Below are positions 52,467 through 61,253 of a stretch of DNA of 64,000 bases, one piece after another. The position numbers and the translations under genes were made by a program. Position 1 is the stretch's first letter. Every line of letters begins with the position of its first letter. Source of the DNA: Holophagaceae bacterium (GTDB lineage Bacteria; Acidobacteriota; Holophagae; Holophagales; Holophagaceae); contig JALRCU010000009.1 of the NCBI GenBank assembly GCA_023257195.1, positions 1 to 64,000 on the forward strand, written 5' to 3'. Under the pieces are notes generated by a model, which worked only from the letters and a program-made list of their open reading frames with translations, made no database searches and was not told the DNA's origin.

Positions 52467-53231
52467 CTATACCAGATTCCAACGAGGTTTTGGTAGCTGC
52501 CAAATTTTTCCCCAGTCTATGCCGTTGACCGAGTCAAGTTCCGACACGATCAAACTTGAGATCCTCAGAGACTCGTCGATTTCGAGTTTGCCCATGGACA
52601 AGGTAAAGCGTCCCCGACCATTAAGTCGAGTAAGGGCATCTTTCCAGACGGATTGGGCTCCTGCCGAATTTTGGTGTTGGATATGATGAAATCCAGCTGC
52701 CAGAAGAATGAGAGATTGGAGATTGGTCTTCTCTTCTCCTCTAGCGTTAAGCCACAGAGGTTCAAGGGCGTCATGGCATTCGAAATATAGTCCATTGTTG
52801 AAAAGGGAAATTCCACATTTAAAGAGATAGTCGACCCCGGGGTCTATCCCTGTAAGAGAAGATAATTGCCAACCAATTCTCAGCGACACCATCGGTGCCC
52901 ATGCCCGCCAAGAGACATGGGGGACCCAACCCACCTCTTGCATTGAGGCAGTATCGGGAAAGAGTTCTTGGTGATAGTGCCAAGAGATAGAGGGCTCTTT
53001 GATTTCAACGGCTGCTAGCATTTTAGCCGCTTGTACTAGGAGTTCTTCTGTCGGAATTCCCTTTGTGAAATTTTTTAGGATTCCAGGAGATCCTAAAATT
53101 AGAGGCCAAACTAGGTGCTGGCGATCTAGGGGATCATGGAGAGCTTTTTCAAATCTTGTTCGAAGAAATCTTTGGATTTCTAGTGGAAAAAAGGGTTGAC
53201 GCTGCCAAAAGGGAGAGTTGAGGTATTCCAA
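52467..53231 (-). CDS. DUF309-domain protein
   Basis: The C-terminal half carries the DUF309 motif, GLYFECHDALEPLWLNARG, then LQSLILLAAGFHHIQHQNSAG, with the family's H-x-x-x-E/W pattern around residues 145-190. The 254-residue protein has an additional N-terminal region of ~130 residues that I do not recognise. DUF309 proteins are small helical proteins of unknown role. It sits 3 nt downstream of the YaaA-like gene and shares its transcript. Confidence 0.75.
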   Translation of the reverse strand: MEYLNSPFWQRQPFFPLEIQRFLRTRFEKALHDPLDRQHLVWPLILGSPGILKNFTKGIPTEELLVQAAKMLAAVEIKEPSISWHYHQELFPDTASMQEVGWVPHVSWRAWAPMVSLRIGWQLSSLTGIDPGVDYLFKCGISLFNNGLYFECHDALEPLWLNARGEEKTNLQSLILLAAGFHHIQHQNSAGAQSVWKDALTRLNGRGRFTLSMGKLEIDESLRISSLIVSELDSVNGIDWGKIWQLPKPRWNLV

Positions 53232-53234
53232 TGA

Positions 53235-53963
53235 TCACTTCCTTTTTGCATCAACGGATATCACTAACTCTTTTCCCCCGTATTGGTTATCATTCATATT
53301 TGTAATACGGCACGAGGGTAATACAGCCTTGAGGACTTGTTTGGGGTCCCCTTTTTGATGAGTAAGGATCCATCGAGCAAGAAGACCACGGTAGTATTTT
53401 GACCAATGGCTGACCTTCTTACCTGAGCTGTCAAGAATCATGATCGTATTACGCTCTCTATTCCATGAATGAATCAGGAAACTTTGATCTTCAGGTATTA
53501 GTGACCAGACTGGGCCTTTGGGTATTAAATTAAGCTCCGAAACAAACTGCCTTTGGAGATGCGCTTTGAGCCCCTCGAAGCTATTTATCTTTAATTTATA
53601 AAACGGCAAAAGATCGTCTCCGCGAACGAGCCCTCGGAGATTGGACAGTATGAAAACTTGCCGCCACGCCCTCAAAGGAATCGAAGAAGCACCCAAAGAT
53701 TCAAAAGCAACCCCCTGGTATCGCTCAAGAGCTGGCAACAGGGGTAAAGGTTTATGAAGGTTTTTAGATTGAGCGAGCACCTTATTGAAAAGATCTCCCT
53801 TGGCATTGAGAATTTTTAGTAACTCCGCGCGAGAGGAATCTCTAATTTTTCCTTGAAGAGCCTTTCTAACCCATGCTTGGTCTTTAGTTTCTGAGAGAGT
53901 GCCCAATCTACCGCCTTCTTTTTTGTCCTCCGAAGGAGCCAGGATAATTGAGGGTTGAGGCAT
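53235..53963 (-). CDS. yaaA: YaaA (DUF328) family protein
   Basis: YaaA lowers free iron and protects DNA under hydrogen peroxide in E. coli; its biochemical activity is DNA-binding. The 242-residue protein begins IILAPSEDKKEGG, has LPALERYQGVAFESLG near residue 77, ILSNLRGLVRGDDLLPFYKL near 107 and HWSKYYRGLLARWIL near 187: the conserved DUF328 layout. It follows tolQ by 3 nt and precedes the DUF309 gene by 3 nt. Confidence 0.9.
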   Translation of the reverse strand: MPQPSIILAPSEDKKEGGRLGTLSETKDQAWVRKALQGKIRDSSRAELLKILNAKGDLFNKVLAQSKNLHKPLPLLPALERYQGVAFESLGASSIPLRAWRQVFILSNLRGLVRGDDLLPFYKLKINSFEGLKAHLQRQFVSELNLIPKGPVWSLIPEDQSFLIHSWNRERNTIMILDSSGKKVSHWSKYYRGLLARWILTHQKGDPKQVLKAVLPSCRITNMNDNQYGGKELVISVDAKRK

Positions 53964-53966
53964 CTT

Positions 53967-54644
53967 TTAGGATTGAAGGTCGATGGTGGAAATAATTTCT
54001 AACGAAAAGTCATCGATTGCATTTTGCAAAGATTTCAATTCTCCTTGGAAATAGTTATAAGCAGTTAAGGCGGGTATAGCTGCCACTAGGCCAAGAGCCG
54101 TAGCGATAAGCGATTCACTGATGCCAGGGGCTACACTTGCTAGGTTTGCGTTACCTGACATACCAATCCCCCGAAAGGCTCCAATAATACCCCAAACGGT
54201 TCCGAGCAAACCTACAAAGGGAGAGACTGCAGCCACTGTAGCGAGTGTGCCCATTTGTGAATCCATTAATCCCATCTGAACAACTCCTGCACGCTGCAGG
54301 GCTCTTTCTATCGATACGATTTTTTCCGCAGGGCTTTTGGCTTGGGTAACCGGAGAACCCAATTCTTGTTTGGTCGAACGATATAAAGCCAAAAGAGGTG
54401 ATCCTTCGAATTCTCCAGACCTTCGGTCGACTTCTTTCCAACCCTTTCCCCCGTCATATAGCATCCGAAAACTTTGAGAAGTTTTCTTGATGGAAGCAAG
54501 AGTCTTGGCTTTCTTGAATATAATTGACCAACTCCAAACCGAAGAAATAAAAAGAAGCAACAAGATCAATTGCGCAAAAAGACTTGCATCAAGAAGAACT
54601 TGAAACAGATTTAGCTCTACCTGCGCCATGACTGAAAAGACCAT
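53967..54644 (-). CDS. MotA/TolQ/ExbB proton channel family protein
   Basis: These proteins form the proton channel that energises TolA/TonB or motility. The 225-residue protein has a first transmembrane helix (residues ~20-40), a cytoplasmic domain and two later helices (~125-150 and ~170-195), with ATVAAVSPFVGLLGTVWGI and LIATALGLVAAIPALTAYNYF, the conserved ExbB/TolQ motifs. The start at 54644 is supported by GGAG 6 nt upstream. The partner ExbD/TolR is not adjacent; YaaA follows. It could be TolQ or ExbB. Confidence 0.9.
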   Translation of the reverse strand: MVFSVMAQVELNLFQVLLDASLFAQLILLLLFISSVWSWSIIFKKAKTLASIKKTSQSFRMLYDGGKGWKEVDRRSGEFEGSPLLALYRSTKQELGSPVTQAKSPAEKIVSIERALQRAGVVQMGLMDSQMGTLATVAAVSPFVGLLGTVWGIIGAFRGIGMSGNANLASVAPGISESLIATALGLVAAIPALTAYNYFQGELKSLQNAIDDFSLEIISTIDLQS

Positions 54645-54719
54645 AAAAGACTCCGATACTTGCTCATCATATCAAGAGTAGACGGTATTTCGAGATACAC
54701 TATTTGAAAGGTGGGTCTC

Positions 54720-56105
54720 ATGAAAATAGCAGTGGTCGGTACCGGCTATGTAGGCCTTGTGACGGCTGTCTGCTTTGCTCATGTCGGCCTCGAAGTAGCG
54801 GCCGTGGACAAGGACGCAAGTAAAATAGAAACCTTGCGACTCGGTAAAAGTCCGATCTACGAGCCAGGCCTAGAAGACCTCCTTGTCTCTTCGCTTCAAG
54901 GAGGTCGGCTGTCTTTTCATACTCAGATAGGTGAGGCTCTCGAAGGAACTTGCGTTGTTTTTATCTGTGTTGGGACTCCTCAGGCACAAGACGGACAAGC
55001 CAACATGAAATATGTCTTCCAAGTGGCCTCAGAAATATCTGAATATCTTGCTCAAAATCCAAGAACAATAAATAGCCTTATTGTGGCTACTAAAAGTACC
55101 GTTCCTGTAGGAACTGCTTCAAAAATCCATAAAATCATTGAGGAGCATTTAATTTCCAAAGATGTTTCTTCTTCATTTGAGGTGGTTAGCAATCCGGAAT
55201 TTCTTAAGGAAGGAGATGCAATCTCAGATTTTATGAATCCTGATCGTGTTGTCGTAGGTTGCCTGAGTGAAGAAACTCAAAAAATTATGCATACCCTCTA
55301 TGCTCCTTTCTTAAAAAATAATGACGGAGCATGGTTTTCTATGAAACCTGAAAGTTCCGAACTCACCAAATATGCTTCAAATGCAATGCTAGCGACTCGC
55401 ATCAGTTTTATGAATGAAATAGCTAATCTTTCCGAAAAGGTAGGAGCTGACATTGATGACGTAAAACGAGCTGTCGGAGCCGACAAGCGAATTGGAAAAT
55501 CATTTCTGAATCCAGGTCCCGGGTTTGGTGGAAGTTGCTTCCCCAAAGATGTATCGGCACTCTTAACCTTGGGGGATCAAGTAGGTGAGGATCTTAAGGT
55601 TCTTCGAGCGACACTCCAGGCAAATCAATATCAAAAAAAGATACTACTCAAAAAAATAGCAAAGTTATTCTCAATTGATCCTCTCGATGCTTCAAAGCCC
55701 CTCTTGGGTCGACGGATTACGCTTTGGGGACTCGCTTTCAAGGCGAATACAGATGATGTTCGTGAAAGCGTCGCACTAGACCTCGTTGGAGATTTAATAA
55801 GACTAGGTGCAAAGGTAGCAGTTCATGACTATATAGCGATGGAAAACTTTAAAAGGGCTCTTCCCGGAGACAATCTCTCTATCATCTATGAGGCTGACCC
55901 CATTCAGGCGACCAAAGATTCGGATCTTCTGGTCATTGTTACCGAATGGGCCAATTATCAGAAGATTAACCTTGAAAAGGTAGCTCGCCTTATGAAGTAT
56001 AAACAAATCATTGATGCTAGAAATTTATTTTCCCCTTATGAATTAGCAAAAGCAGGTTGGATGTATGAGTCTATTGGCCGCCCTAAAACAGAGATGAATC
56101 TATGA
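54720..56105 (+). CDS. ugd: UDP-glucose 6-dehydrogenase
   Basis: Ugd oxidises UDP-glucose twice to UDP-glucuronate, a precursor of capsule and lipid A sugars. The 461-residue protein begins MKIAVVGTGYVGLVTAVCFA (NAD motif), has YEPGLEDL near residue 54, STVPVGTASKI near 124, and the catalytic cysteine in GPGFGGSCFPKD near 263. I start at the ATG at 54720, with AAAGG upstream; a GTG at 54711 adds three residues. The AtuA-like gene overlaps its stop by 4 nt. No other sugar genes flank it. Confidence 0.95.
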   Translation: MKIAVVGTGYVGLVTAVCFAHVGLEVAAVDKDASKIETLRLGKSPIYEPGLEDLLVSSLQGGRLSFHTQIGEALEGTCVVFICVGTPQAQDGQANMKYVFQVASEISEYLAQNPRTINSLIVATKSTVPVGTASKIHKIIEEHLISKDVSSSFEVVSNPEFLKEGDAISDFMNPDRVVVGCLSEETQKIMHTLYAPFLKNNDGAWFSMKPESSELTKYASNAMLATRISFMNEIANLSEKVGADIDDVKRAVGADKRIGKSFLNPGPGFGGSCFPKDVSALLTLGDQVGEDLKVLRATLQANQYQKKILLKKIAKLFSIDPLDASKPLLGRRITLWGLAFKANTDDVRESVALDLVGDLIRLGAKVAVHDYIAMENFKRALPGDNLSIIYEADPIQATKDSDLLVIVTEWANYQKINLEKVARLMKYKQIIDARNLFSPYELAKAGWMYESIGRPKTEMNL

Positions 56106-56461
56106 GAATTACTCTTATGGAGATAGCTCACGCACGATCGGGAGACAAGGGTGACGCATCCAATATTGGATTAATTGCATACACTAACTCAGGTTATGAG
56201 GTACTTAAACATTGTGTAAGTAAAGAGGCTGTCAAGGAGCATTTTAGACTGATTTGTTCTGGTGAAGTTGAGCGATTCGAAGTACCTAACCTAAAAGCGC
56301 TCAACTTCATCCTTCACAATTCACTTGGCGGGGGAGGAAGCGAGAGCGTTAAGACTGATGCTCAAGGGAAGACCCATGGACAGGGCTTACTTCAGATGGA
56401 AATAGACCTTCCCGATGGCATCTCTCTAAGTGACCTACTACCCGAGTCTCGAGTGCGCTAA
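56102..56461 (+). CDS. AtuA-like ferredoxin-fold domain protein
   Basis: The 119-residue protein matches the C-terminal AtuA-like domain: HARSGDKGDASNIGLIAY at residues ~10-27, then EVERFEVPNLKALNFILHNSL and a GGGGSES turn near 76. In acyclic terpene catabolism this domain is fused to a larger acyl-CoA protein, but stand-alone copies occur. The present copy overlaps ugd by 4 nt and lies before tatA, with no terpene genes nearby. Its function here is unknown. Confidence 0.8.
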   Translation: MRITLMEIAHARSGDKGDASNIGLIAYTNSGYEVLKHCVSKEAVKEHFRLICSGEVERFEVPNLKALNFILHNSLGGGGSESVKTDAQGKTHGQGLLQMEIDLPDGISLSDLLPESRVR

Positions 56462-56485
56462 ACTGAAAACACTAGCGAGGTATTT

Positions 56486-56665
56486 ATGGGAAATTTAGGC
56501 TTAACAGAAATGTTATTAATCGGAGTTGTCCTTCTTCTTTTCTTCGGACCTTCTCGTCTGCCAGAACTTGGAAAAAGTATCGGCAAAGGCATCCAGGAAT
56601 TCAAGAAAGCTAGCAAGGAGATTACCGACTCTGTCAATGTTGACGTTTCTGACACCAAGAAATAA
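56486..56665 (+). CDS. tatA: Sec-independent translocase subunit TatA
   Basis: This 59-residue protein has an N-terminal transmembrane helix (TEMLLIGVVLLLFF, residues ~7-20), the FG motif FFGPSRLPELGKSIGKGI that marks the hinge, and an amphipathic helix followed by a polar tail. This is the TatA/TatE pattern; TatB normally is longer. A start with CGAGG upstream at 56486 is used. tatC follows after ~50 nt, so the two genes would form the Tat pore. The IorB-like hydroxylase (7624-9738) is a likely cargo. Confidence 0.94.
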   Translation: MGNLGLTEMLLIGVVLLLFFGPSRLPELGKSIGKGIQEFKKASKEITDSVNVDVSDTKK

Positions 56666-56715
56666 TCTAAAGGTCTTTCTTTTTAAGACACATCGAAAGT
56701 TGAGTGCTAGCAGAG

Positions 56716-57492
56716 ATGGCTCTACCTGAAACTCCAGCCGACAAAATGAGTTTTTGGGAACATCTCCAGGAACTCAGGTTTCGCTTCATTCGAATTCTGA
56801 TTGCAATAGTGGCCTCGTTTTCTCTCACTTATGCTTTTAGATTTCAGATCTGGGAATTAGTACAACGCCCCCTTCTGTTGGCTATAGCAAGGCAAACAGG
56901 GCAAAATATCGACCAAATTAAACCTTGGGCTTTTACGAGTTTAACGGAGCCTTTTTTTAGCTTGATGAGGCTTTCGATTTGGACAGCTTGCCTCGTGGCT
57001 ATACCAATCGTGTTTTATCAAATTTGGGCTTTTATCCGACCGGGCCTTTTGCCTAAAGAGAGAAGCTATATGTTGCCCTTTGTGGGCATAACCAGTTTCT
57101 GCTTTATCAGTGGTATCTACTTTGCCTATGTCTACGCTTTTGAATTTTTAGGAGATGTACTTTTTAGCGAAGCTACGGGGGCGGGCCTGAGGGCTAACCT
57201 TCATATTGATCAGTATCTAGATCTATTTATTGGGACACTTGCAATGACTGGAGTTGTTTTCGAACTTCCTGTTCTTTTCTACTTTCTTGCTCGCTTTAGG
57301 GTCCTCACAGCAAAACAGATGCTCAAATATTGGCGACATGCAGCCGTTACTATCGTAGTGATAAGTACGATAGCGACCCCAGGTGATGTCGTCGTTACCT
57401 CTATTTTTTTTAGCCTAATTCTCCTAGCCCTGTATATGATTTCGGTCTTGGTAGCGTGGCTCGCGGAGCCTAAAAAAGTTCCCAATGAATAA
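56716..57492 (+). CDS. tatC: Sec-independent protein translocase TatC
   Basis: TatC recognises the twin-arginine signal and assembles the translocase with TatA. The protein has the N-terminal MSFWEHLQELRFRFIRIL motif, six hydrophobic segments, WAFIRPGLLPKERSYM near residue 110, GVVFELPVLFYFLARF near 183, and a C-terminal segment with AVTIVVISTIATPGDVVV. I use the ATG at 56716; a GTG at 56704 would add four residues. tatA precedes and the acyl-CoA dehydrogenase gene follows 17 nt later. Confidence 0.96.
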   Translation: MALPETPADKMSFWEHLQELRFRFIRILIAIVASFSLTYAFRFQIWELVQRPLLLAIARQTGQNIDQIKPWAFTSLTEPFFSLMRLSIWTACLVAIPIVFYQIWAFIRPGLLPKERSYMLPFVGITSFCFISGIYFAYVYAFEFLGDVLFSEATGAGLRANLHIDQYLDLFIGTLAMTGVVFELPVLFYFLARFRVLTAKQMLKYWRHAAVTIVVISTIATPGDVVVTSIFFSLILLALYMISVLVAWLAEPKKVPNE

Positions 57493-57509
57493 TCAAACTG
57501 GAGTGTAAG

Positions 57510-58400
57510 ATGCTAATCAAAACGGTTGGAATTGTAGGCGCTGGGCAGATGGGAGGTGGGATTGCTCACGTCGCATCCCTGACTAATCATAAAGTTATTC
57601 TTCAAGATATTAGCCTAACAGCTTGTGAAAAAAGCCTATCTTTCATTTCTAAAAATATGCAAAAGAGCGTTGAGAAGGGAAAGATTGCAGAGATAGAAAA
57701 AAATAAAGCTCTTCAGTCTATCCAATGTGTTACTAATCTAGAGGATTTGAGGCATTGCGATATTGTTATAGAGGCTGCAACAGAAAAATGGGACATTAAG
57801 AAGGCAATTTTTAATGATTTAGATCGTATTTGTAAATCCGAGACGATTCTTGCTTCTAATACAAGTTCCATCTCAATCAACCAGATCGCAGGCGCTACAA
57901 GAAGACCTGAGCAAGTAATTGGTATGCACTTTATGAATCCCGTCCCAATTATGGTTTTGGTCGAAGTCATTCGGGGATTGAGCACCTCGGATCAGACATA
58001 TAGCGACGTTATGACGCTCTCAAAAACTTTTGGAAAAATACCTCTGGGTTGCAATGACTCTCCTGGATTTGTAAGTAATCGTATTCTTTTACCCATGATT
58101 AATGAGGCCGTATATACCCTAGCCGAGGGGGTTGCTTCTATCGAGAGTATCGATGGCATTATGAAACTTGGCATGAATCATCCGATGGGGCCACTCACGC
58201 TAGCTGATTTTATTGGTCTCGATACTTGCCTCTACATCTTGAACGTTATACATATCGGAATGAAGCAAGATAAATATCGTCCCTGCCCCCTATTGGAGGC
58301 GTATGTTCAAGCAGGGTTTCTAGGTAAGAAGACTGGCAAGGGTTTCTATGACTACTCCACCAGGGAACCTCAGCCTCACTACTTATTGGAAAGATCCTAA
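57510..58400 (+). CDS. 3-hydroxybutyryl-CoA dehydrogenase
   Basis: This enzyme oxidises (S)-3-hydroxyacyl-CoA with NAD(P). The 296-residue protein has the Rossmann motif VGIVGAGQMGGGIAHVA near residue 6, LASNTSSISINQIA near 115, HFMNPVPIM near 140 (catalytic His), DSPGFVSNRILLPMINEA near 185 and GKGFYDYS at the end. GGAG lies before the ATG. The gene closes the tatA-tatC group and ends 4 nt inside the convergent hypothetical gene. It may serve butyrate- or crotonyl-type pathways together with the CoA-transferase. Confidence 0.94.
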   Translation: MLIKTVGIVGAGQMGGGIAHVASLTNHKVILQDISLTACEKSLSFISKNMQKSVEKGKIAEIEKNKALQSIQCVTNLEDLRHCDIVIEAATEKWDIKKAIFNDLDRICKSETILASNTSSISINQIAGATRRPEQVIGMHFMNPVPIMVLVEVIRGLSTSDQTYSDVMTLSKTFGKIPLGCNDSPGFVSNRILLPMINEAVYTLAEGVASIESIDGIMKLGMNHPMGPLTLADFIGLDTCLYILNVIHIGMKQDKYRPCPLLEAYVQAGFLGKKTGKGFYDYSTREPQPHYLLERS

Positions 58401-59686
58401 ACCAGGAGTCGGTCGAGTTGTCGACTCAGGTCTGAGCTTCCTTGGCTATTGGCGAGTGACTTGCAAAGTGAGCACATGGCGTAGTTCCATGCCTGAGGAT
58501 CAATATATGGGCGTAAATGAAGTAAGGAAGCTAAAGCCAGACTGTGGTGGCTGTAGTTATAGATAGGATCTCCCCAAGAAACAGCAAGGGCTACCTCCCT
58601 TACAACTCCATCAGATAAGTTAGCGGTATCCAATAAAGAATGGGCAATAGAAAATGCTTTCTGAGGCTCTACATCCAAAATAGCATCTGATAGTTTGAGT
58701 TTGGGCCCATCACAGGGAATTTCTGGAGTCATTCGCAAAGAATCTTCCTCACTTGGAAAAAGATTCACCAAAGCTGCGGCCTGTGACCATACTGCTAAAT
58801 CCAACTTTGCATCGTCACTAAACCAGAGAGACTCAAGATAGGTAAAGAGCCATGAGGTTTTACCTTCCAGATCCCGGCGCGCGTCGAGTAATTTATCGCT
58901 ACTCGATAGGAGGAGGACCTTGGCCATTTCATCAGAAGGTAGTCCTTTTGCAGCGGCTAAAGTCCACTCATTAAGCATCTGAACTAGCCCAAATTCATTT
59001 ACTGCCTTTCTAAGACGAGGGATATCTTCAATTGAAGACAGGGATGAATCGCCTACCGAAAGGGGTAAAAATTGATCGAGTCGCTTTTGAGCCCGATCAT
59101 TCCAGAAGGTATCGGGTGCAGAGGCTGCGATCCAAGCACAAATAGCTAAAAGCCATCGCCCTGTCGCCTTAGGTCTACCCAATTGAATATATAGATATTT
59201 CATATGATGGACAAAAACTAGTTTATGCCCCATGTTTGACATATCTTTTTTTACTAGACTGGCCAAAGAATTAAAGTCATCATCTGTGGGAATATTTATT
59301 CCCATCACTTCGCCAAAAGCAATTTCTGGGAGTTGTTTTTGAATACCCAATTTTATATTCTCAAAAGATCCTGATCCCATAATGGGTTTTTTGGCCGAGA
59401 CCGCTCTTCCCTCATGAGCAAAATAATGAAGTTGGGTTCCCAAGGCTCTCCTGAAGCTTTTAGGATCTAACCACTCCTTAAGGCGGAAGACAGAAGAGAT
59501 CCCTAAAAGACCGTGGGGCATGTGGGGAAGAAAACCCTGCCAATCAATTAGCGGAACAAGTATTTTAATAGCTGATCGAACTGCCAAAATAAGATCCTGA
59601 TCGGTTCGAGTAGCGTCTACATAGGCCAAAAAAAAGTCCTCGGTAGGGCGGGATAATTCTTGTTCCCATCTCTGCATATCAACCAT
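58397..59686 (-). CDS. Hypothetical protein, histidine-rich helical
   Basis: I do not recognise this 429-residue protein. It is predicted to be helical and has scattered histidine clusters: LPHMPHGLLGISSV near residue 53, YFAHEGR near 88, KLVFVHHMKYLYIQ near 153, and NYSHHSLALASLLHLRPYID near 395. The spaced histidines could bind metal, but no known motif is complete. It lies 1 base downstream of the unknown gene at 59687-60322 and is in the same operon. Its 3' end overlaps the convergent acyl-CoA dehydrogenase by 4 nt. Confidence 0.8.
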   Translation of the reverse strand: MVDMQRWEQELSRPTEDFFLAYVDATRTDQDLILAVRSAIKILVPLIDWQGFLPHMPHGLLGISSVFRLKEWLDPKSFRRALGTQLHYFAHEGRAVSAKKPIMGSGSFENIKLGIQKQLPEIAFGEVMGINIPTDDDFNSLASLVKKDMSNMGHKLVFVHHMKYLYIQLGRPKATGRWLLAICAWIAASAPDTFWNDRAQKRLDQFLPLSVGDSSLSSIEDIPRLRKAVNEFGLVQMLNEWTLAAAKGLPSDEMAKVLLLSSSDKLLDARRDLEGKTSWLFTYLESLWFSDDAKLDLAVWSQAAALVNLFPSEEDSLRMTPEIPCDGPKLKLSDAILDVEPQKAFSIAHSLLDTANLSDGVVREVALAVSWGDPIYNYSHHSLALASLLHLRPYIDPQAWNYAMCSLCKSLANSQGSSDLSRQLDRLLV

Positions 59687-60322
59687 TTAGGGCCTCGAGG
59701 GGAGCTTCCAAAACTCTGCAACAAGATTTGACCAATGAAAATCAAAAGAACGATCCCAGACCGGCGATCCTTGAATAAGATCTGCTTTTTTTAATTTTTC
59801 AATAAGCTCCACTCTCAGAGATTCCATGCTATCTCCAAGATTTAATTGTGCGTATCCAATAAGATCTTTGTAGCTCTGACGTTCTTCCTTGAAAGCCTCT
59901 AGATATACCGGGGACTCGGCTGAGGGCATCGCGTAAAGCTTGGCTTGCCAAACTTTGAATAAGCTTTGAGCTTTGGGATCTTCTCGAAGAGGAGACTTCA
60001 CAAGATTCCACTCTTTAATCTGATCTGAACTTTCGTGACGATCTAATGCGGTCCTTAGTTTAAGAATTTTATCTATGTCGGGTTGAATATGGCTAAGGGC
60101 TATAAATGACTTGGGTCTCTCTTTTTTGGACCTTCGTTCGAAATATCTTTTTATCGCAGAGACAATGAGGTCAGCAGGAACCAATTGGCCTTCCCATTCC
60201 TTGATCTTTTGAAAGTCATCGGCGCTTAAAAATGCACTGCGACCATGCAGATGAAAGGCCCACTCCGCTTCAATCCAATCATATTCTTCTCGAGAGTAGG
60301 TCATTAAATCATCCGCTTTCAT
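59687..60322 (-). CDS. Hypothetical protein, first gene of an unknown pair
   Basis: The 211-residue protein begins with an acidic, aromatic region (REEYDWIEAEWAFHLHGRSA) followed by LSADDFQKIKEWEGQLVPA and LIVSAIKRYFERRSKK, which recalls uncharacterised helical proteins in Acidobacteriota that start with a 'WxxLxxxxxPLxxVxxAI' pattern. I know no function. The gene leads the pair; its stop and the next ATG share the sequence TAAATG. Map lies divergently 126 nt away. Confidence 0.7.
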   Translation of the reverse strand: MKADDLMTYSREEYDWIEAEWAFHLHGRSAFLSADDFQKIKEWEGQLVPADLIVSAIKRYFERRSKKERPKSFIALSHIQPDIDKILKLRTALDRHESSDQIKEWNLVKSPLREDPKAQSLFKVWQAKLYAMPSAESPVYLEAFKEERQSYKDLIGYAQLNLGDSMESLRVELIEKLKKADLIQGSPVWDRSFDFHWSNLVAEFWKLPSRP

Positions 60323-60448
60323 AAGTTAGGGTTTGGACCCTAGAGTAATCATCCTATATAAGGTCCAAGGCAGCCTGATATACCCTGACCCTTCAATTGA
60401 TTTTATCGATGGAAGACAGACAAAGGATAAACTTAATAAGAGGTTTAT

Positions 60449-61246
60449 GTGGTGTTATTCCGAGAACAAATTCGTTACAAATCCCGTAAGGAAGTTGACA
60501 AACTAAGGGAAGCAGGGCGTCTTGCAGCAAATGCTCTGCGCCTTGCAGCCAAGGCGGCTAAGCCAGGTGTAACGCTATTGGAACTTGATAGATTAGCTGA
60601 AAATTACATTCGTAAACAGGGGGCTGTGCCAGGGTTCAAGGGTTACCATGGCTTCCCGGGAACTCTCTGCACGTCCGTTAATGACAAGGTGGTTCACGGC
60701 ATCCCCTCTGACTATGCGCTTCGAGACGGCGATGTTCTATCCATTGATTGTGGGGCAAAATTGGATGGTTTCAATGGAGATACATGTTTGACAGTTGGCG
60801 TGGGTCATATTTCTGAAAAATCAGAAAATCTTATTCGTACTGCCCAGTTAGCCATGTTTCGGGGAATTGAATTTTCTAAAGTAGGAAACCGACTAGGCGA
60901 TATGTCTACAGCAGTTCAATCATTTGCCGAAGGGGCTGGCTACTCTATCGTGAGGGAATACATTGGTCATGGTATTGGTCGAGATCTTCATGAGGATCCA
61001 CAGGTTGTTTATGCTGATCAGCCTTCAGGAACCGGATTTCGTTTCGAACCAGGGATGACAATTACGATTGAGCCCATACTCGTTGATGGTAATCATGCTT
61101 GCCAGGTAGAATCTGACGGTTGGACTGTGCGAACTAAAGATGGAAGTTGGAGTGCTCAATTTGAACATATGATTGCTATCACAAACGAGGGTCCTAGGAT
61201 TCTTAGTCTTCCCGATCCAGATTTCGAACTAGCAAGTGGCTTGTAA
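60449..61246 (+). CDS. map: Methionine aminopeptidase, type I
   Basis: MetAP removes the initiator methionine from new proteins. The 265-residue protein has the pita-bread fold motifs HGFPGTLCTSVNDKVVHGIP near residue 66, DCGAKLDGFNGDT near 100 (two metal-binding Asp), GHGIGRDLHEDPQV near 175 (metal His), TIEPIL near 209 and QFEHMIAIT near 240 (metal Glu). The start is GTG at 60449, with AGAGG about 5 nt before; an ATG at 60447 is out of frame. ispE follows within 8 nt. Confidence 0.96.
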   Translation: MVLFREQIRYKSRKEVDKLREAGRLAANALRLAAKAAKPGVTLLELDRLAENYIRKQGAVPGFKGYHGFPGTLCTSVNDKVVHGIPSDYALRDGDVLSIDCGAKLDGFNGDTCLTVGVGHISEKSENLIRTAQLAMFRGIEFSKVGNRLGDMSTAVQSFAEGAGYSIVREYIGHGIGRDLHEDPQVVYADQPSGTGFRFEPGMTITIEPILVDGNHACQVESDGWTVRTKDGSWSAQFEHMIAITNEGPRILSLPDPDFELASGL

Positions 61247-61253
61247 GACTTGC

